A stretch of DNA of 64,000 nt from Crocosphaera watsonii WH 8501 (GTDB taxonomy: Bacteria; Cyanobacteriota; Cyanobacteriia; Cyanobacteriales; Microcystaceae), in the NCBI RefSeq assembly GCF_000167195.1, contig NZ_AADV02000006.1, forward strand, positions 62,001-126,000, read 5' to 3'. This document shows, one piece after another, positions 37,312 to 47,533 of the stretch. The notes beneath the pieces were generated by a model. It was given only the letters and a program-made list of their open reading frames with translations, was not told the DNA's origin and ran no database searches. Position 1 is the first letter of the stretch, and each line of letters begins with the position of its first letter. The position numbers and the translations under genes were made by a program.

Positions 37312-39002
37312 GGGTTTGCTGAAAAAGTTTCTCCAAAATTTATGCCACTTTTGACCAAGAATTTTCTGACAAATCAATAAGTTTTAGTACATAAAAATTG
37401 TTTAAAGTATAATCAAAATTAATGAAAGGCGGTTCAATGAGTTCCCCTGTTCTATTATTAGTAAATAAGGACAAAAAAAGCGACAAAAACTGCCTCAGAA
37501 GTTTAGAAAGATTGACAACTAAAAATGTAATAGCAATAGATGTAATGGAGGTTTCAGGGAGTTTTGTTATCACGAGATTTAGGCTAAATCTTCGTTTAGC
37601 TTGTCCAAACTTTCCCTCAATAGCATTACGGAAGCATTCATCGGAGTGGGCTTGTTTCTTTTCTTCTTTACTGACATTTTTCGGAGGTCTTCCTAACTTC
37701 GGACCACTGATTCTTATCGCTCTTTCCTTACACCAATTTCTGTTTTCCCTAGTTCGATAAATTTTATCTACATGGACGGATTCGGGATAATAGCCAAACG
37801 TTTCTTTATACTTTTCTACTTGTTCTTTTAAATGACAAGATTCATTGAAGTTTTCCCAACTTATTTTGTATAGAAACACATAGTTATCTACACAGCTTAC
37901 TGAGAGTTTAGCTCCAAACTCTATTGGTTTTCCTGCTTTTCCCCTCACTATTGGACGAATATGCCGTTGAGTTAAACTTACAATTCTTTGAGGAACACTC
38001 TGGGTCTTATTCTCCCACATTGGCTGTTGTTGTTCATAAACTTTTTTGATAGTCTCTAGACAATTTTTCTGTCTTTTACTCAGATTTTCCAGGGAAGCCC
38101 CAGCTTGAATTAAGTCTTCTATATTTCCTAAATTTTTCTTAAAGTATTTTAACTGTTTCCCGATAGCTTTTCTTCTTTCTTGATAAGATACTTTTCGTTT
38201 TTTAGCTACTTTTAAGTATTCCTTTCTAGCAATTATTCTAGAAGTTCTCGGCTTTTTTCTCAATTTTACTCTTAATGGTTTATAAAGATTATCTATTATT
38301 CTTTCTGTCTCAATTCTGGCTTGATTTAATATGCCTAAATCCGTTGGGTATTTGATGTCTGCTGGCGCACAAGTCGCATCTAAAATTAGTTTACCTTTAT
38401 TTTTTATTTTTTCTCCTTTTTCTTGGAGACAATCCTTTTTTTTTACTTCTTTATCACTCTTGTCTATTTCTCTTTTTACTATTTTTTTATTGATTTTGTT
38501 TATCAATTCTCCATCAATTCTTTTCCTAAAATGAACTAGCATTGAAGATTCCAGTGGTGGCTCTTGTTGATAACAATTTAAACCTATAAAGTATTGTAGA
38601 TAGGGATTTTCTCTAATCTGTTCTATAGTTTCTCTATCACTTGTTCCTAATTTTTCCTTAATAATTAATGTCCCTAATGCCATTCTAAATAGTTTGGCTG
38701 GCGCACCTTTTTCTGCTGAAAAAAGTTTAGCATATTCTTCCTCAAAATCATCCCAAGGTATCAACTCTGCCATGATTACCCAACGATTATTGGGGGACAA
38801 TTTGCCCTCGAAAGGTAATTCAAATTTTTCTGGGGGCGGTAAAGGTTGCTCCTCTTTTCGATACATTTGTTCTTGACCAACAACTGGGAGGTGTTTCTAC
38901 CAATTATAGCGGTTTGTAGCCGACAAAGCTGATCTTTTTTGCGATCGCGAATATGGGTGTAACCTTTTAAAGAATAGGGTTTTGCTTTTATTCAGCAAAC
39001 CC
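37312..39002 (-). mobile_element. IS-A copy 2 (1691 bp)
   Basis: Ends GGGTTTGCTGAA (37312) and TTCAGCAAACCC (39002); flanks ...CTTA and TATATT share only TA. It separates the truncated TIGR03790 gene from alr. It is near-identical to copy 1 with about a dozen base changes, and its transposase gene is open. Confidence 0.93.
37340..38866 (-). CDS. IS-A transposase, copy 2 (intact frame)
   Basis: 508 codons without interruption. Differences from copy 1 include I for K in the TSRxIARKEY stretch, F for L in KYxKKNLGN, P for S in QQQxMWEN, R for P in TQxHIRP, Y for E in FLxKISW, A for G in KERxIRIS, K for E in NVSxEEK and I for M in LVxTKLP. These are scattered and leave the three catalytic acids unchanged. 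This copy has the most amino-acid changes of the four, so it is either older or under weak selection. Confidence 0.92.
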   Translation of the reverse strand: MYRKEEQPLPPPEKFELPFEGKLSPNNRWVIMAELIPWDDFEEEYAKLFSAEKGAPAKLFRMALGTLIIKEKLGTSDRETIEQIRENPYLQYFIGLNCYQQEPPLESSMLVHFRKRIDGELINKINKKIVKREIDKSDKEVKKKDCLQEKGEKIKNKGKLILDATCAPADIKYPTDLGILNQARIETERIIDNLYKPLRVKLRKKPRTSRIIARKEYLKVAKKRKVSYQERRKAIGKQLKYFKKNLGNIEDLIQAGASLENLSKRQKNCLETIKKVYEQQQPMWENKTQSVPQRIVSLTQRHIRPIVRGKAGKPIEFGAKLSVSCVDNYVFLYKISWENFNESCHLKEQVEKYKETFGYYPESVHVDKIYRTRENRNWCKERAIRISGPKLGRPPKNVSKEEKKQAHSDECFRNAIEGKFGQAKRRFSLNLVITKLPETSITSIAITFLVVNLSKLLRQFLSLFLSLFTNNRTGELIEPPFINFDYTLNNFYVLKLIDLSENSWSKVA

Positions 39003-39030
39003 TATATTAGTGTTAGGTCAAAATCTCCCA

Positions 39031-40248
39031 CTAAATTTTAACTTCTGATGTCAGCTGGGCTGACTTTTTCTTAATCCTTGGCAGTCGATGTTTGAACCCA
39101 CAAAGAATCTCCCAAGAAATCGTTCCTAGCATGGTTGCCCAGTGATTGGCGGTAATTTCCTGGTTTCCATCTTGACCGATTAAAGTCACAGTATCTCCCA
39201 CTTTAAGATGACGAAGGTGACTTACATCTAACATTAACTGATCCATTGTAATTGCTCCGATTTGACAAGCTCGCTGACCTTTAATTAATACTTGTAAACG
39301 ATTAGATAATTGGCGAGGAACTCCATCGGCATAACCAATACCAACCACTGCTATTTTCATCGGGCGATCGCTAACGAATTGATAACCATAACTAACCCCT
39401 GTATTAGCAGGGATAGTCTTGATTTGAGTAATTTTGGCCTTAACTTGTAAAACAGGCTTTAAAGAGACAATAGAGCGCAAATGAGGAGCAGGATAGAGAC
39501 CATATAAACCTAGTCCCACCCTAACTAAATCGTAGTGTAACTGGGGAGCAATGAGAGTGGCCGCAGAATTTGCAAAATGAAGACGAGGGGGTTTAACTCC
39601 TTGGGCTTTTAACTGGGAGATGGCCGTTTTGAACCGTTTGTGTTGTAGATACATATTGGTGCGATCGGGATCATCGGCGGTAGCTAAATGGGAATAGACA
39701 CTATTTAACTTTAAGTAGGGCAACTTTTTAACTAAACTGGCAAATTCTGTTCCCTGATGCCAAGGCATTCCCAAGCGAGACATTCCCGTATCTAATTTTA
39801 GATGAACCGATAAAGGTTTTTCCCACTGGGATAAGGTTTGAGAAAAAATTATGGCCTGTTGAGGATCACAGAGAGTAGGTTCTATATTCCAATGGGCGAT
39901 CGCTGCAATTTCTTCAGGGGTGTTGATTGCCCCTAAAATCAAGATCGGTGCAGTTATACCGGCCTCTCGTAGCTCGATCCCTTCTCCTAAAGTCGCCACC
40001 GCCAAAGCATTAGCCCCTGCTTCAAGGACAGTTTGCGCAACGGCGATCGCCCCATGACCATAAGCATCTGCTTTTACCACAGCCATTAATGCGGTTTTTG
40101 GAGACAATAGTTGCTTAATTTGAACAACATTATGACTTAATGCCGATAAATCAATTTCTACCCAAGCCCGTTGGCGAATAACCTCAGAAAGATGATAACT
40201 ATAGCGATTACGCTCAATAACCCCACTTAAAGACTCTTGACTTACCAC
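39031..40248 (-). CDS. alr: alanine racemase
   Basis: A 405-residue PLP enzyme. VVKADAYGHGAIAVA carries the PLP lysine (about residue 59), GVSYGYQF (about 285) the second catalytic Tyr, and GIGYADGVPRQLS and ITMDQLMLDV the rest of the active site and dimer contact. It converts L- to D-alanine for peptidoglycan in the cytoplasm and supplies Ddl. The first 25 residues precede the usual RAWVEIDLSAL start and may be an extension or a start mis-set by one ATG. Its 3' end is 28 bp from IS-A copy 2, and the gene is not damaged. Confidence 0.95.
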   Translation of the reverse strand: MVSQESLSGVIERNRYSYHLSEVIRQRAWVEIDLSALSHNVVQIKQLLSPKTALMAVVKADAYGHGAIAVAQTVLEAGANALAVATLGEGIELREAGITAPILILGAINTPEEIAAIAHWNIEPTLCDPQQAIIFSQTLSQWEKPLSVHLKLDTGMSRLGMPWHQGTEFASLVKKLPYLKLNSVYSHLATADDPDRTNMYLQHKRFKTAISQLKAQGVKPPRLHFANSAATLIAPQLHYDLVRVGLGLYGLYPAPHLRSIVSLKPVLQVKAKITQIKTIPANTGVSYGYQFVSDRPMKIAVVGIGYADGVPRQLSNRLQVLIKGQRACQIGAITMDQLMLDVSHLRHLKVGDTVTLIGQDGNQEITANHWATMLGTISWEILCGFKHRLPRIKKKSAQLTSEVKI

Positions 40249-40456
40249 TTTTTTTCACTCCGACACACTCACCCATCATTCTAGACGATTGATGTTATGG
40301 TAGCAGACGTAGAAATTGAGATCGATGATTCCAGGAAAATCAGAAAATCAACTATAATATGTCAAGTGGAATATTTGACTCCGTTTTTATTTAGACTATA
40401 AGGAAAAAAGTTTTTGAGAACCATTACCCCAAAAGTTGTTTGCCATCAATAAGCCT

Positions 40457-42415
40457 ATGGAAGCATCCTTTGAAATTACTCTGCAAATTGTGATGGCTGT
40501 TCTCGCAGGCATCAGCGCACAAGTCATTGCTGAATTTTTTAAGGTTCCTAGCATTGTCTTCTTGCTTCTATTCGGCATTATACTCGGAGCCGATGGCCTA
40601 AATATTCTTAACCCCCAGGAGTTAGGAATAGGTTTGGAGGTATTAGTGGCTCTTTCTGTCGCCATTATTCTGTTTGAAGGGGGCTTAAACCTAGAATTAA
40701 AAGATTTAGGACGAGTCTCAGGTAGTCTTCGTAATTTGGTTACTTTTGGAACTTTAATTACCCTGGTGGGTGGTGGTATGGCTGCCCACTGGTTAGCAGA
40801 ATTTCCTTGGTCCATCGCCTTTCTCTATGCGGCTTTGGTAGTAGTTACTGGACCGACGGTTATTGGCCCCCTTCTCAAACAAGTAGAAGTCGAACGGAAA
40901 GTGGCTACCCTCTTGGAAAGCGAGGGGGTTCTCATTGACCCTGTGGGGGCTATTTTAGCCGTAGTGGTTCTCGATACAATTCTTAATAGTAATGCCACAC
41001 CTGTAGAAATTTTTAGTGGTTTACTGCTAAGATTCACCATTGGTGCCATTATTGGGGGCATTAGTGGATTTTTATTGGGTTTTCTGCTGAAAAATACTCT
41101 TTTCCTCTCAGAAGAATTGAGAAATTTAGTGGTATTGGCCGGGGTTTGGGGATTGTTTGGTTTATCCCAACTAACCCTGAGTGAATCGGGGTTAATGGCT
41201 ACTGTGGTGGCAGGAATTGTTCTGAGGGCTTCATCTATACCCGATGAACGGTTATTAAGACGTTTTAAGGGACAGTTGACAGTTTTATGTGTCTCAGTCC
41301 TATTTATTCTCTTGGCGGCGGATCTTTCTATTGACAGTATTTTTGCTTTGGGATGGGGTAGCGTTTTAGCGGTTTTGGCTTTGATGTGGCTGGTACGCCC
41401 CATTAGTATTGCTTTGTGTACCATCAATAGCGATCTCAATTGGCGAGAAAAGTTTTTTTTAGGCTGGATTGCTCCACGGGGAATTGTTTCTGCTTCGGTT
41501 GCTTCTCTATTCGCCATCTTACTAACTGAAAAAGGCATTAATGGCGGTGACTCTATTAAAGCCCTAGTCTTCTTGACTATTATGATGACGGTATTTATTC
41601 AGGGTTTATCAGCCCGTTGGGTGGCCAAAGGACTAAGAATTACGGCAGTGGAAGCGACAGGAGCAGTAATTGTGGGCTGTAATGCCCTGGGACGATTACT
41701 AGGACGATTATTTGAGCAGCAGGGAGAATCGGTGGTATTAATCGACACAGATCCCGAAGCCTGCTCCCAGGCCGAAGCTCAAGGTTTATCGGTGTTTCAA
41801 AGTAGTGCGCTTGATCCTGATGTCCTGGAAGAAGCCGGCATAGAATCTATGGGAACTTTCATGGCCTTGACTAGCAACGGCCAAGTTAACATAGTGCTAG
41901 CTCAAAGGGCCACAGAAGAATTTAAACCCCCCAGAGTCTTCGCTATCTTTCCTAGTAATGCCCCTCAAGACAACAACGCCAATAAAACTGGGAACACTAA
42001 TAAAACTAATATTAGTCCGGCCTTTGTGGATCAACAATTAATTAAAATGTGGAATCAATACCTAACAGAAGATCAATTCAAGTTAGGTATCACGAATTTT
42101 CAAGAACAGGGATTCTCTTTTAAACAAGCCCATTTTCAAGCTTTGATTCGTGAAGGAGAGGTATTACCCCTTTTGATTAAGCGACAAGGCAGTTTACAAG
42201 TTGTTCAAGCTGCTCAAACTTGGCAAGCTGGAGACGAAGTTACTTACCTCTTACACGATCCTCGTCCAAAACTGCTCAAACGTCTCTCAGGAGGAAATAA
42301 AACCTCTAAAGAATTAACGGCAGAACGCTTATCTGAAGTAGAAGAAGTTCCTCTAGCTGATCCCGTTGATAATTCTCTGTCTGAGTCTGCCGGGTTAAAA
42401 AGTCAAAATAGTTAG
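40457..42415 (+). CDS. CPA1-type Na+(K+)/H+ antiporter with C-terminal TrkA-N domain
   Basis: From ATG 40457 the protein has 652 residues; a TTG at 40436 would add seven. Residues 1-395 form about 12 helices with PSIVFLLLFGIILGADGL, VTGPTVIGPLL, ESEGVLIDPVGAILAVVVL (the acidic ion site) and GWIAPRGIVSASVAS. Residues about 400-500 are a nucleotide-binding TrkA-N fold (AVIVGCNALGRLLGRLFEQQ). The tail about 520-620 resembles a TrkA-C part. It exchanges monovalent cations for protons in the plasma or thylakoid membrane; NAD(H) or a nucleotide likely controls it. Divergent from alr, with 208 bp between. Confidence 0.9.
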   Translation: MEASFEITLQIVMAVLAGISAQVIAEFFKVPSIVFLLLFGIILGADGLNILNPQELGIGLEVLVALSVAIILFEGGLNLELKDLGRVSGSLRNLVTFGTLITLVGGGMAAHWLAEFPWSIAFLYAALVVVTGPTVIGPLLKQVEVERKVATLLESEGVLIDPVGAILAVVVLDTILNSNATPVEIFSGLLLRFTIGAIIGGISGFLLGFLLKNTLFLSEELRNLVVLAGVWGLFGLSQLTLSESGLMATVVAGIVLRASSIPDERLLRRFKGQLTVLCVSVLFILLAADLSIDSIFALGWGSVLAVLALMWLVRPISIALCTINSDLNWREKFFLGWIAPRGIVSASVASLFAILLTEKGINGGDSIKALVFLTIMMTVFIQGLSARWVAKGLRITAVEATGAVIVGCNALGRLLGRLFEQQGESVVLIDTDPEACSQAEAQGLSVFQSSALDPDVLEEAGIESMGTFMALTSNGQVNIVLAQRATEEFKPPRVFAIFPSNAPQDNNANKTGNTNKTNISPAFVDQQLIKMWNQYLTEDQFKLGITNFQEQGFSFKQAHFQALIREGEVLPLLIKRQGSLQVVQAAQTWQAGDEVTYLLHDPRPKLLKRLSGGNKTSKELTAERLSEVEEVPLADPVDNSLSESAGLKSQNS

Positions 42416-42459
42416 AATCTGGAATTTATATATTAAAACTCAATTTTAAAGGGACAGGT

Positions 42460-43110
42460 CTATTCAAGTTCTTTCCATGTATTTAATATCGTTTGATAAC
42501 AAACTAGGCAAAAATAAAGAGTAAAATTAATCATTCCCAATAGCTTAGGGACACCTTCAATTAACAAAGACTTCATAGGAAAATAGGAATAAAAAGAATC
42601 GATTAATACTGCTATAATAATCAATGAAAATGCAGTTATCATAATTCCTAATGGTGTCTCTCTCAAAGTTTTCCAAAACAACGATAAATAAACAATTAGA
42701 ATAACGCCGTAAACACGAATGGTGGTTAATTTAGCAATATCAAAATATTGTAGAATAATATGAGTACGATAAATTTCGTTGAAAAAAAATCCCGTGGTTA
42801 AAATGGTAGAACCTAATAAGAAAAAGTTATTACTATTGTTAGGATTGATCCGTCTAATAATAAAAAAAGTAAACCCACATATTACAGGAGGGATAGAACA
42901 CAATACCTCAAACGTATGGGTTAATAAACCGGCCGTTGGATAACGAGGTGTTGCAGGAGGAATAAATAAACCATCTACAGGTGGAGCAAATTTTTGAGCA
43001 TAAATTATTACCAAAATTAATAACAGAATACTAATACTATTGCAAATTATAAATGGAGTGGGAATTTTTTTGAGTAGCATTAATATTCTATTTTTTATTC
43101 TTGTCAACAA
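42460..43110 (-). CDS. six- to seven-helix membrane protein, hypothetical
   Basis: 216 residues with hydrophobic segments at about 20-38, 67-85, 95-110, 130-146, 153-170 and 188-205. There is no recognisable catalytic motif. A Pro-rich loop (PPVDGLFIPPATPRYPT) lies after the first helix. It converges with the antiporter gene 44 bp away. I recognise no family; a small integral membrane protein of unknown function. Confidence 0.62.
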   Translation of the reverse strand: MLTRIKNRILMLLKKIPTPFIICNSISILLLILVIIYAQKFAPPVDGLFIPPATPRYPTAGLLTHTFEVLCSIPPVICGFTFFIIRRINPNNSNNFFLLGSTILTTGFFFNEIYRTHIILQYFDIAKLTTIRVYGVILIVYLSLFWKTLRETPLGIMITAFSLIIIAVLIDSFYSYFPMKSLLIEGVPKLLGMINFTLYFCLVCYQTILNTWKELE

Positions 43111-43158
43111 AACCCATTTCCTCCATAATAGATAATGGCACAGTATTAGAGATAAAAC

Positions 43159-43443
43159 ATGGCAAAAGCAATCTGGAATGATGTTATTTTAGCAGACAGT
43201 CAACAATGCGAAATGGTAGAAGGAAATTACTATTTTCCTCCTGATTCCATTAACAAAGAATATTTTAAGGAAAGTAGTACCCGTACTAATTGTTTCTGGA
43301 AAGGAGAAGCAACTTACTACACAATTGAAGTCAATGGACAAGAAAATAAGGATGCTGCTTGGTACTATCCAACCCCTAAAGAAAAAGCCCAAAATATTAA
43401 AAATTATGTGGCTTTTTGGAAGGGAGTAAAAGTTGAAAAATAA
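43159..43443 (+). CDS. DUF427 domain protein
   Basis: 94 residues. AKAIWNDVILADSQQCEMVE, YYFPPDSI, TNCFWKGEATYYTIEVNG and AWYYPTPKEKAQNI are the standard DUF427 strands; the whole protein is one domain. The family is common in bacteria and plants and has no settled function, though a ligand-binding role has been suggested. Single gene between two membrane-protein genes on the other strand. Confidence 0.9.
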   Translation: MAKAIWNDVILADSQQCEMVEGNYYFPPDSINKEYFKESSTRTNCFWKGEATYYTIEVNGQENKDAAWYYPTPKEKAQNIKNYVAFWKGVKVEK

Positions 43444-43498
43444 AAATTGTTTGCTAAATTACAGTAGGGCGGGCATTGCCCACCTTGCTAATCTGAGT

Positions 43499-44041
43499 TT
43501 AGATATTCATTGCAGTCCAAATTGTCCAGCTATCCATTAACAGTAAAAATAGAGTACAGACTAATAAAATTAAATACATCCAAGGTTGGGAAAGAGGGCG
43601 AACATCAGTGGTATCAATCCCTGTTTTTTCAGTAACAATATTGACTAAATAGGAAAATCCCGCAATACGCATAGGAAGTAAATAAGCTTGCTGAGAATTT
43701 TCACTAACAAAATAATAAACTAAACCTCCTTGTCCCGTAGTTCGTAATTTTAAATCCTTAATCTCTGACCAATTTAATGACCATCCTTTGCGGAAAAAAG
43801 AAGAAAACCAAACAGGATAAACTACTTTAATTTGACTTTCGTTAACAATAACCCGTTCGCTCAACGCCCCCACCAAAACCAATAAACCCAAAAATATCCC
43901 TATCCATAATACATTAGAAGGAACAGGAGCATTAGTTACCTCAGCTAAAAACGGTAAAGGAACGGTCAAGGAAATATATAAACTAACTAAGGTGATACGA
44001 ATTAAAGGAGAAATGCGAAAGATAGAGCGATTGATAACCAT
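43499..44041 (-). CDS. membrane protein with PH-like (bPH) domain, conserved hypothetical
   Basis: 180 residues. Two helices at about 15-34 and 43-61 precede a beta-rich part (SERVIVNESQIKVVYPVWF, LNWSEIKDLKLRTTGQGG) with the look of a bacterial PH domain, and a third helix (WMYLILLVCTLFLLLMDSWT) ends the protein. Its size resembles the photosystem I assembly factor Ycf4, but the sequence does not match that family. Monocistronic, function unknown. Confidence 0.68.
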   Translation of the reverse strand: MVINRSIFRISPLIRITLVSLYISLTVPLPFLAEVTNAPVPSNVLWIGIFLGLLVLVGALSERVIVNESQIKVVYPVWFSSFFRKGWSLNWSEIKDLKLRTTGQGGLVYYFVSENSQQAYLLPMRIAGFSYLVNIVTEKTGIDTTDVRPLSQPWMYLILLVCTLFLLLMDSWTIWTAMNI

Positions 44042-44214
44042 GATTTTTTAAGTATTTAAAAAGTGTCAGGAGTTAGAAGTTATTTTTGAGACGGAGATTT
44101 ATGCTCAGTCTCAAAAAAATGTTCGCTTCAGGCAACTAGGTTTTAGACCCTATTATCTTAATAACCGAATAATTAACAATCAATAATTGTTAATTGTTAA
44201 TTGCTGAATTGGTC

Positions 44215-45027
44215 TTATTTTAAATTAAGGAACTTATCCAAAGCGGCAACCATTTGCGGTGGCCAACGACGGATATTTTTTACCCAGTCGAGATCCTGAT
44301 AACGGTTATCCATGCCAACAGCAGCCACCCAATGGCTTTCGGCTTCTCCTTGTTGTCCAATATTCCATAAAACCGCCGTTAAAGCCGCCCTCACATCGGG
44401 AAACATAGGATATTTACGCACTAAATTACGCATTTCTTTGACAGCCTCGCCAGTTTTTCCAATTTGATAATAAACTAGGGCCGCATTAGCTCTGGCAAAG
44501 GCAAAATTGGGGGCTATTTCTGAGGCTTTGCGATAATCAGTTAAAGCTTGTTCCCACTCACCTTCTCCACTTTTGGCATTACCCCGATTATTATATGCCA
44601 TAGCATCATCAGGGTTAAGTTCTAAGACACGATTATAATCAGCGATCGCCTCATCATATTTTCCTTGAGCTTCCAGGGCAGTTCCTCGGTTGAGATAAGG
44701 ATCGGCGGCCTCTGGGGCAAGTTCAATGGCTTGGTTAAAATCAGCGATGGCGGCTTCTAATTTATTTTGACTTACACGAGCATTGCCTCGGTTACTCCAA
44801 GCAGCCGGGTTGCTGGGAAATGTCTCAACTAACTGAGTCCAATAAGTCTCTGCTTGGGCAAAATTTCCATTTTCTGTAGCTGCTATAGCTTTTTTGGCAA
44901 TGGATTGACCTTCTTCTAGTTGTTCTTCTGTCAGAGGAGGATTATCTTGAGTTTGCGCTAATCCCGTGCCTGTTACACTTGTCCAGGTTAATAAAATAAT
45001 CAGTAAACTTAAAATCCAACGAATCAT
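44215..45027 (-). CDS. secreted/periplasmic TPR protein
   Basis: 270 residues. A signal peptide covers residues 1-24 (SLLIILLTWTSVTG). From residue 40 to about 220 there are at least five tetratricopeptide repeats (for example AAWSNRGNARVSQNKLEAAI, then AYNNRGNAKSGEGEWEQAL), which make a helical scaffold for protein contacts. The last 50 residues (RRWPPQMVAALDKFLNLK) are outside the repeats. Close relatives in cyanobacteria are annotated as TPR proteins of the thylakoid lumen or periplasm; the partner is unknown. It lies 44 bp upstream of the prepilin fragment end in the same direction. Confidence 0.82.
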   Translation of the reverse strand: MIRWILSLLIILLTWTSVTGTGLAQTQDNPPLTEEQLEEGQSIAKKAIAATENGNFAQAETYWTQLVETFPSNPAAWSNRGNARVSQNKLEAAIADFNQAIELAPEAADPYLNRGTALEAQGKYDEAIADYNRVLELNPDDAMAYNNRGNAKSGEGEWEQALTDYRKASEIAPNFAFARANAALVYYQIGKTGEAVKEMRNLVRKYPMFPDVRAALTAVLWNIGQQGEAESHWVAAVGMDNRYQDLDWVKNIRRWPPQMVAALDKFLNLK

Positions 45028-45071
45028 TCTAGTCTTTAGTTCTGGTATCTTTTACTTGATTATAACCACTC

Positions 45072-45577
45072 TTACTGTTCACAAACCTCTGAGGGTTGCA
45101 ATCCTAAACTTAAATACAAATCATCACTATCTCTATCTCTCTCTCTGTCATTGTAAAATCCTGCTTGTTGGTGAAAACTGAGACTTGTGGCATTTACACT
45201 GGAGTTTCTTCGTTTATCTTTGCCAAAAAAAGTGATTTTGATGACACAAGCTCCATTCGTTGACCAATTTTCATAGTCGTACAGGGAATCATAAGGAGTT
45301 AGGTTGGTCTCTCTTCTCATAAAACATTCTATTCCCACTGGTACTCTATTAGGATTAACATCGTCAGGAAAATAGCCTCTTTCCATTCTAAAAACCTCTA
45401 ATTCTCGCTTAACACAACTCATCTGTATTTTAGCTTCTGCATAGTGAAATTTATCAACAGTTGCCACATAAGCAGGTATAGCAAGGGTAGATAAAATGCC
45501 AACAATGATGCCAGAAATTAATAATTCTAGTAAAGTAAACCCTTGATCACTTTTGTTATCTTTTCGGTGCCTAATTA
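45072..45577 (-). pseudogene. type IV prepilin-like protein, leader cut by IS-A copy 3
   Basis: The class III leader is still visible: KSDQGFTLLELLISGIIVG, with Gly before Phe-Thr-Leu-x-Glu-Leu, followed by a hydrophobic helix ending TLAIPAYVATVDKFHYAEAK. The mature part is about 150 residues with paired Cys. The native start is gone: IS-A begins 12 codons before the processing site, and the frame continues into its end (M-E-K-L-F-Q-Q-T from TTG 45602). If the hybrid leader is translated, the pilin could still be processed, since PilD accepts varied leaders; expression is doubtful. Confidence 0.78.
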
Positions 45578-47267
45578 GGGTTTGCTGAAAAAGTTTCTCC
45601 AAAATTTATGCCACCTTTGACCAAGAATTTTCTGACAAATCAATAAGTTTTAGTACATAAAAATTGTTTAAAGTATAATCAAAATTAATGAAAGGCGGTT
45701 TGATGAGTTCCCCTGTTCTATTGTTAGTAAATAAGGACAAAAAAAGCGACAAAAACTGCCTCAGAAGTTTAGAAAGATTGACAACTAAAAATGTAATAGC
45801 AATAGATGTAATGGAGGTTTCAGGGAGTTTTGTCATCACGAGATTTAGGCTAAATCTTCGTTTAGCTTGTCCAAACTTTCCCTCAATAGCATTACGGAAG
45901 CATTCATCGGAGTGGGCTTGTTTCTTTTCTTCTTCACTGACATTTTTCGGAGGTCTTCCTAACTTCGGACCACTGATTCTTATCCCTCTTTCCTTACACC
46001 AATTTCTGTTTTCCCTAGTTCGATAAATTTTATCTACATGGACGGATTCGGGATAATAGCCAAACGTTTCTTTATACTTTTCTACTTGTTCTTTAAAATG
46101 ACAAGATTCATTGAAGTTTTCCCAACTTATTTTGTCTAGAAACACATAGTTATCTACACAGCTTACTGAGAGTTTAGCTCCAAACTCTATTGGTTTTCCT
46201 GCTTTTCCCCTCACTATTGGACGAATATGCGGTTGAGTTAAACTTACAATTCTTTGAGGAACACTCTGGGTCTTATTCTCCCACATTGACTGTTGTTGTT
46301 CATAAACTTTTTTGATAGTCTCTAGACAATTTTTCTGTCTTTTACTCAGATTTTCCAGGGAAGCCCCAGCTTGAATTAAGTCTTCTATATTTCCTAAATT
46401 TTTCTTAAGGTATTTTAACTGTTTCCCGATAGCTTTTCTTCTTTCTTGATAAGATACTTTTCGTTTTTTAGCTACTTTTAAGTATTCCTTTCTAGCAATT
46501 ATTCTAGAAGTTCTCGGCTTTTTTCTCAATTTTACTCTTAATGGTTTATAAAGATTATCTATTATTCTTTCTGTCTCAATTCTGGCTTGATTTAATATGC
46601 CGAAATCCGTTGGGTATTTGATGTCTGCTGGCGCACAAGTCGCATCTAAAATTAGTTTACCTTTATTTTTTATTTTTTCTCCTTTTTCTTGGAGACAATC
46701 CTTTTTTTTTACTTCTTTATCACTCTTGTCTATTTCTCTTTTTACTATTTTTTTATTGATTTTGTTTATCAATTCTCCATCAATTCTTTTCCTAAAATGA
46801 ACTAGCATTGAAGATTCCAGTGGTGGCTCTTGTTGATAACAATTTAAACCTATAAAGTATTGTAGATAGGGATTTTCTCTAATCTGTTCTATAGTTTCTC
46901 TATCACTTGTTCCTAATTTTTCCTTAATAATTAATGTCCCTAATGCCATTCTAAATAGTTTGGCTGGCGCACCTTTTTCTGCTGAAAAAGTTTAGCATAT
47001 TCTTCCTCAAAATCATCCCAAGGTATCAACTCTGCCATGATTACCCAACGATTATTGGGGGACAATTTGCCCTCGAAAGGTAATTCAAATTTTTCTGGGG
47101 GCGGTAAAGGTTGCTCCTCTTTTCGATACATTTGTTCTTGACCAACAACTGGGAGGTGTTTCTACCAATTATAGCGGTTTGTAGCCGACAAAGCTGATCT
47201 TTTTTGCGATCGCGAATATGGGTGTAACCTTTTAAAGAATAGGGTTTTGCTTTTATTCAGCAAACCC
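45578..47267 (-). mobile_element. IS-A copy 3 (1690 bp)
   Basis: Ends GGGTTTGCTGAA (45578) and TTCAGCAAACCC (47267); TAATTA flanks both sides. One A is missing in a run near 46985-46989 compared with the other copies, which makes the element 1 bp shorter and breaks the transposase frame. Inserted in the leader of the prepilin-like gene. Confidence 0.93.
45606..47131 (-). pseudogene. IS-A transposase, copy 3 (frameshift)
   Basis: The N-terminal 51 codons (47131 to about 46985) are in one frame. After a run of five A instead of six the frame changes, so the product would end as a short peptide (FQQKKVRQPNYLEWH). The rest (447 codons from ATG 46949) is open and keeps all catalytic residues. Without frame recovery no full transposase is made. 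Confidence 0.9.
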
Positions 47268-47284
47268 TAATTATTCCCTCTTAA

Positions 47285-47533
47285 ACTCAATTTTTGGATA
47301 ATCAAAGTCAATTTTTTTATTCATCTATATTCAAAATTTCTATTAGTCCTAAAAATCATCATTTTTCATCTCTGGATTGGGCTTTCAAATTAATTTGTGA
47401 GAAATCCGGGATTAGCAAAGACTTGTTTTGTCCTTCTTTACAAAATATCACAAACTTAGAAAAATGGGTAAATATTTTTTATCAGAGCCTCTGTACCACA
47501 AAATTTCTGGGGGATGCCAAGTCGTTAGCTTAG
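47285..47533 (+). pseudogene. C-terminal gene fragment next to IS-A copy 3
   Basis: An 83-codon frame without a proper start (TTG at 47294 only) runs SSLDWAFKLICEKSGISKDL, then LEKWVNIFYQSLCTTKFLGD to a TAG at 47533. Composition is protein-like but no family is recognised. It overlaps the next minus-strand gene by 4 bp. Confidence 0.3.

Noticed and set aside
40825-41538. 237-codon minus-strand frame inside the antiporter gene
   Set aside because: It is the antisense of a well-supported membrane transporter; its Ser/Thr/Arg-rich product is typical of a shadow frame.
43499-44041. Photosystem I assembly protein Ycf4
   Set aside because: Length and two N-terminal helices are similar, but the typical N-terminal GSRR-type motif and the rest of the sequence do not match.
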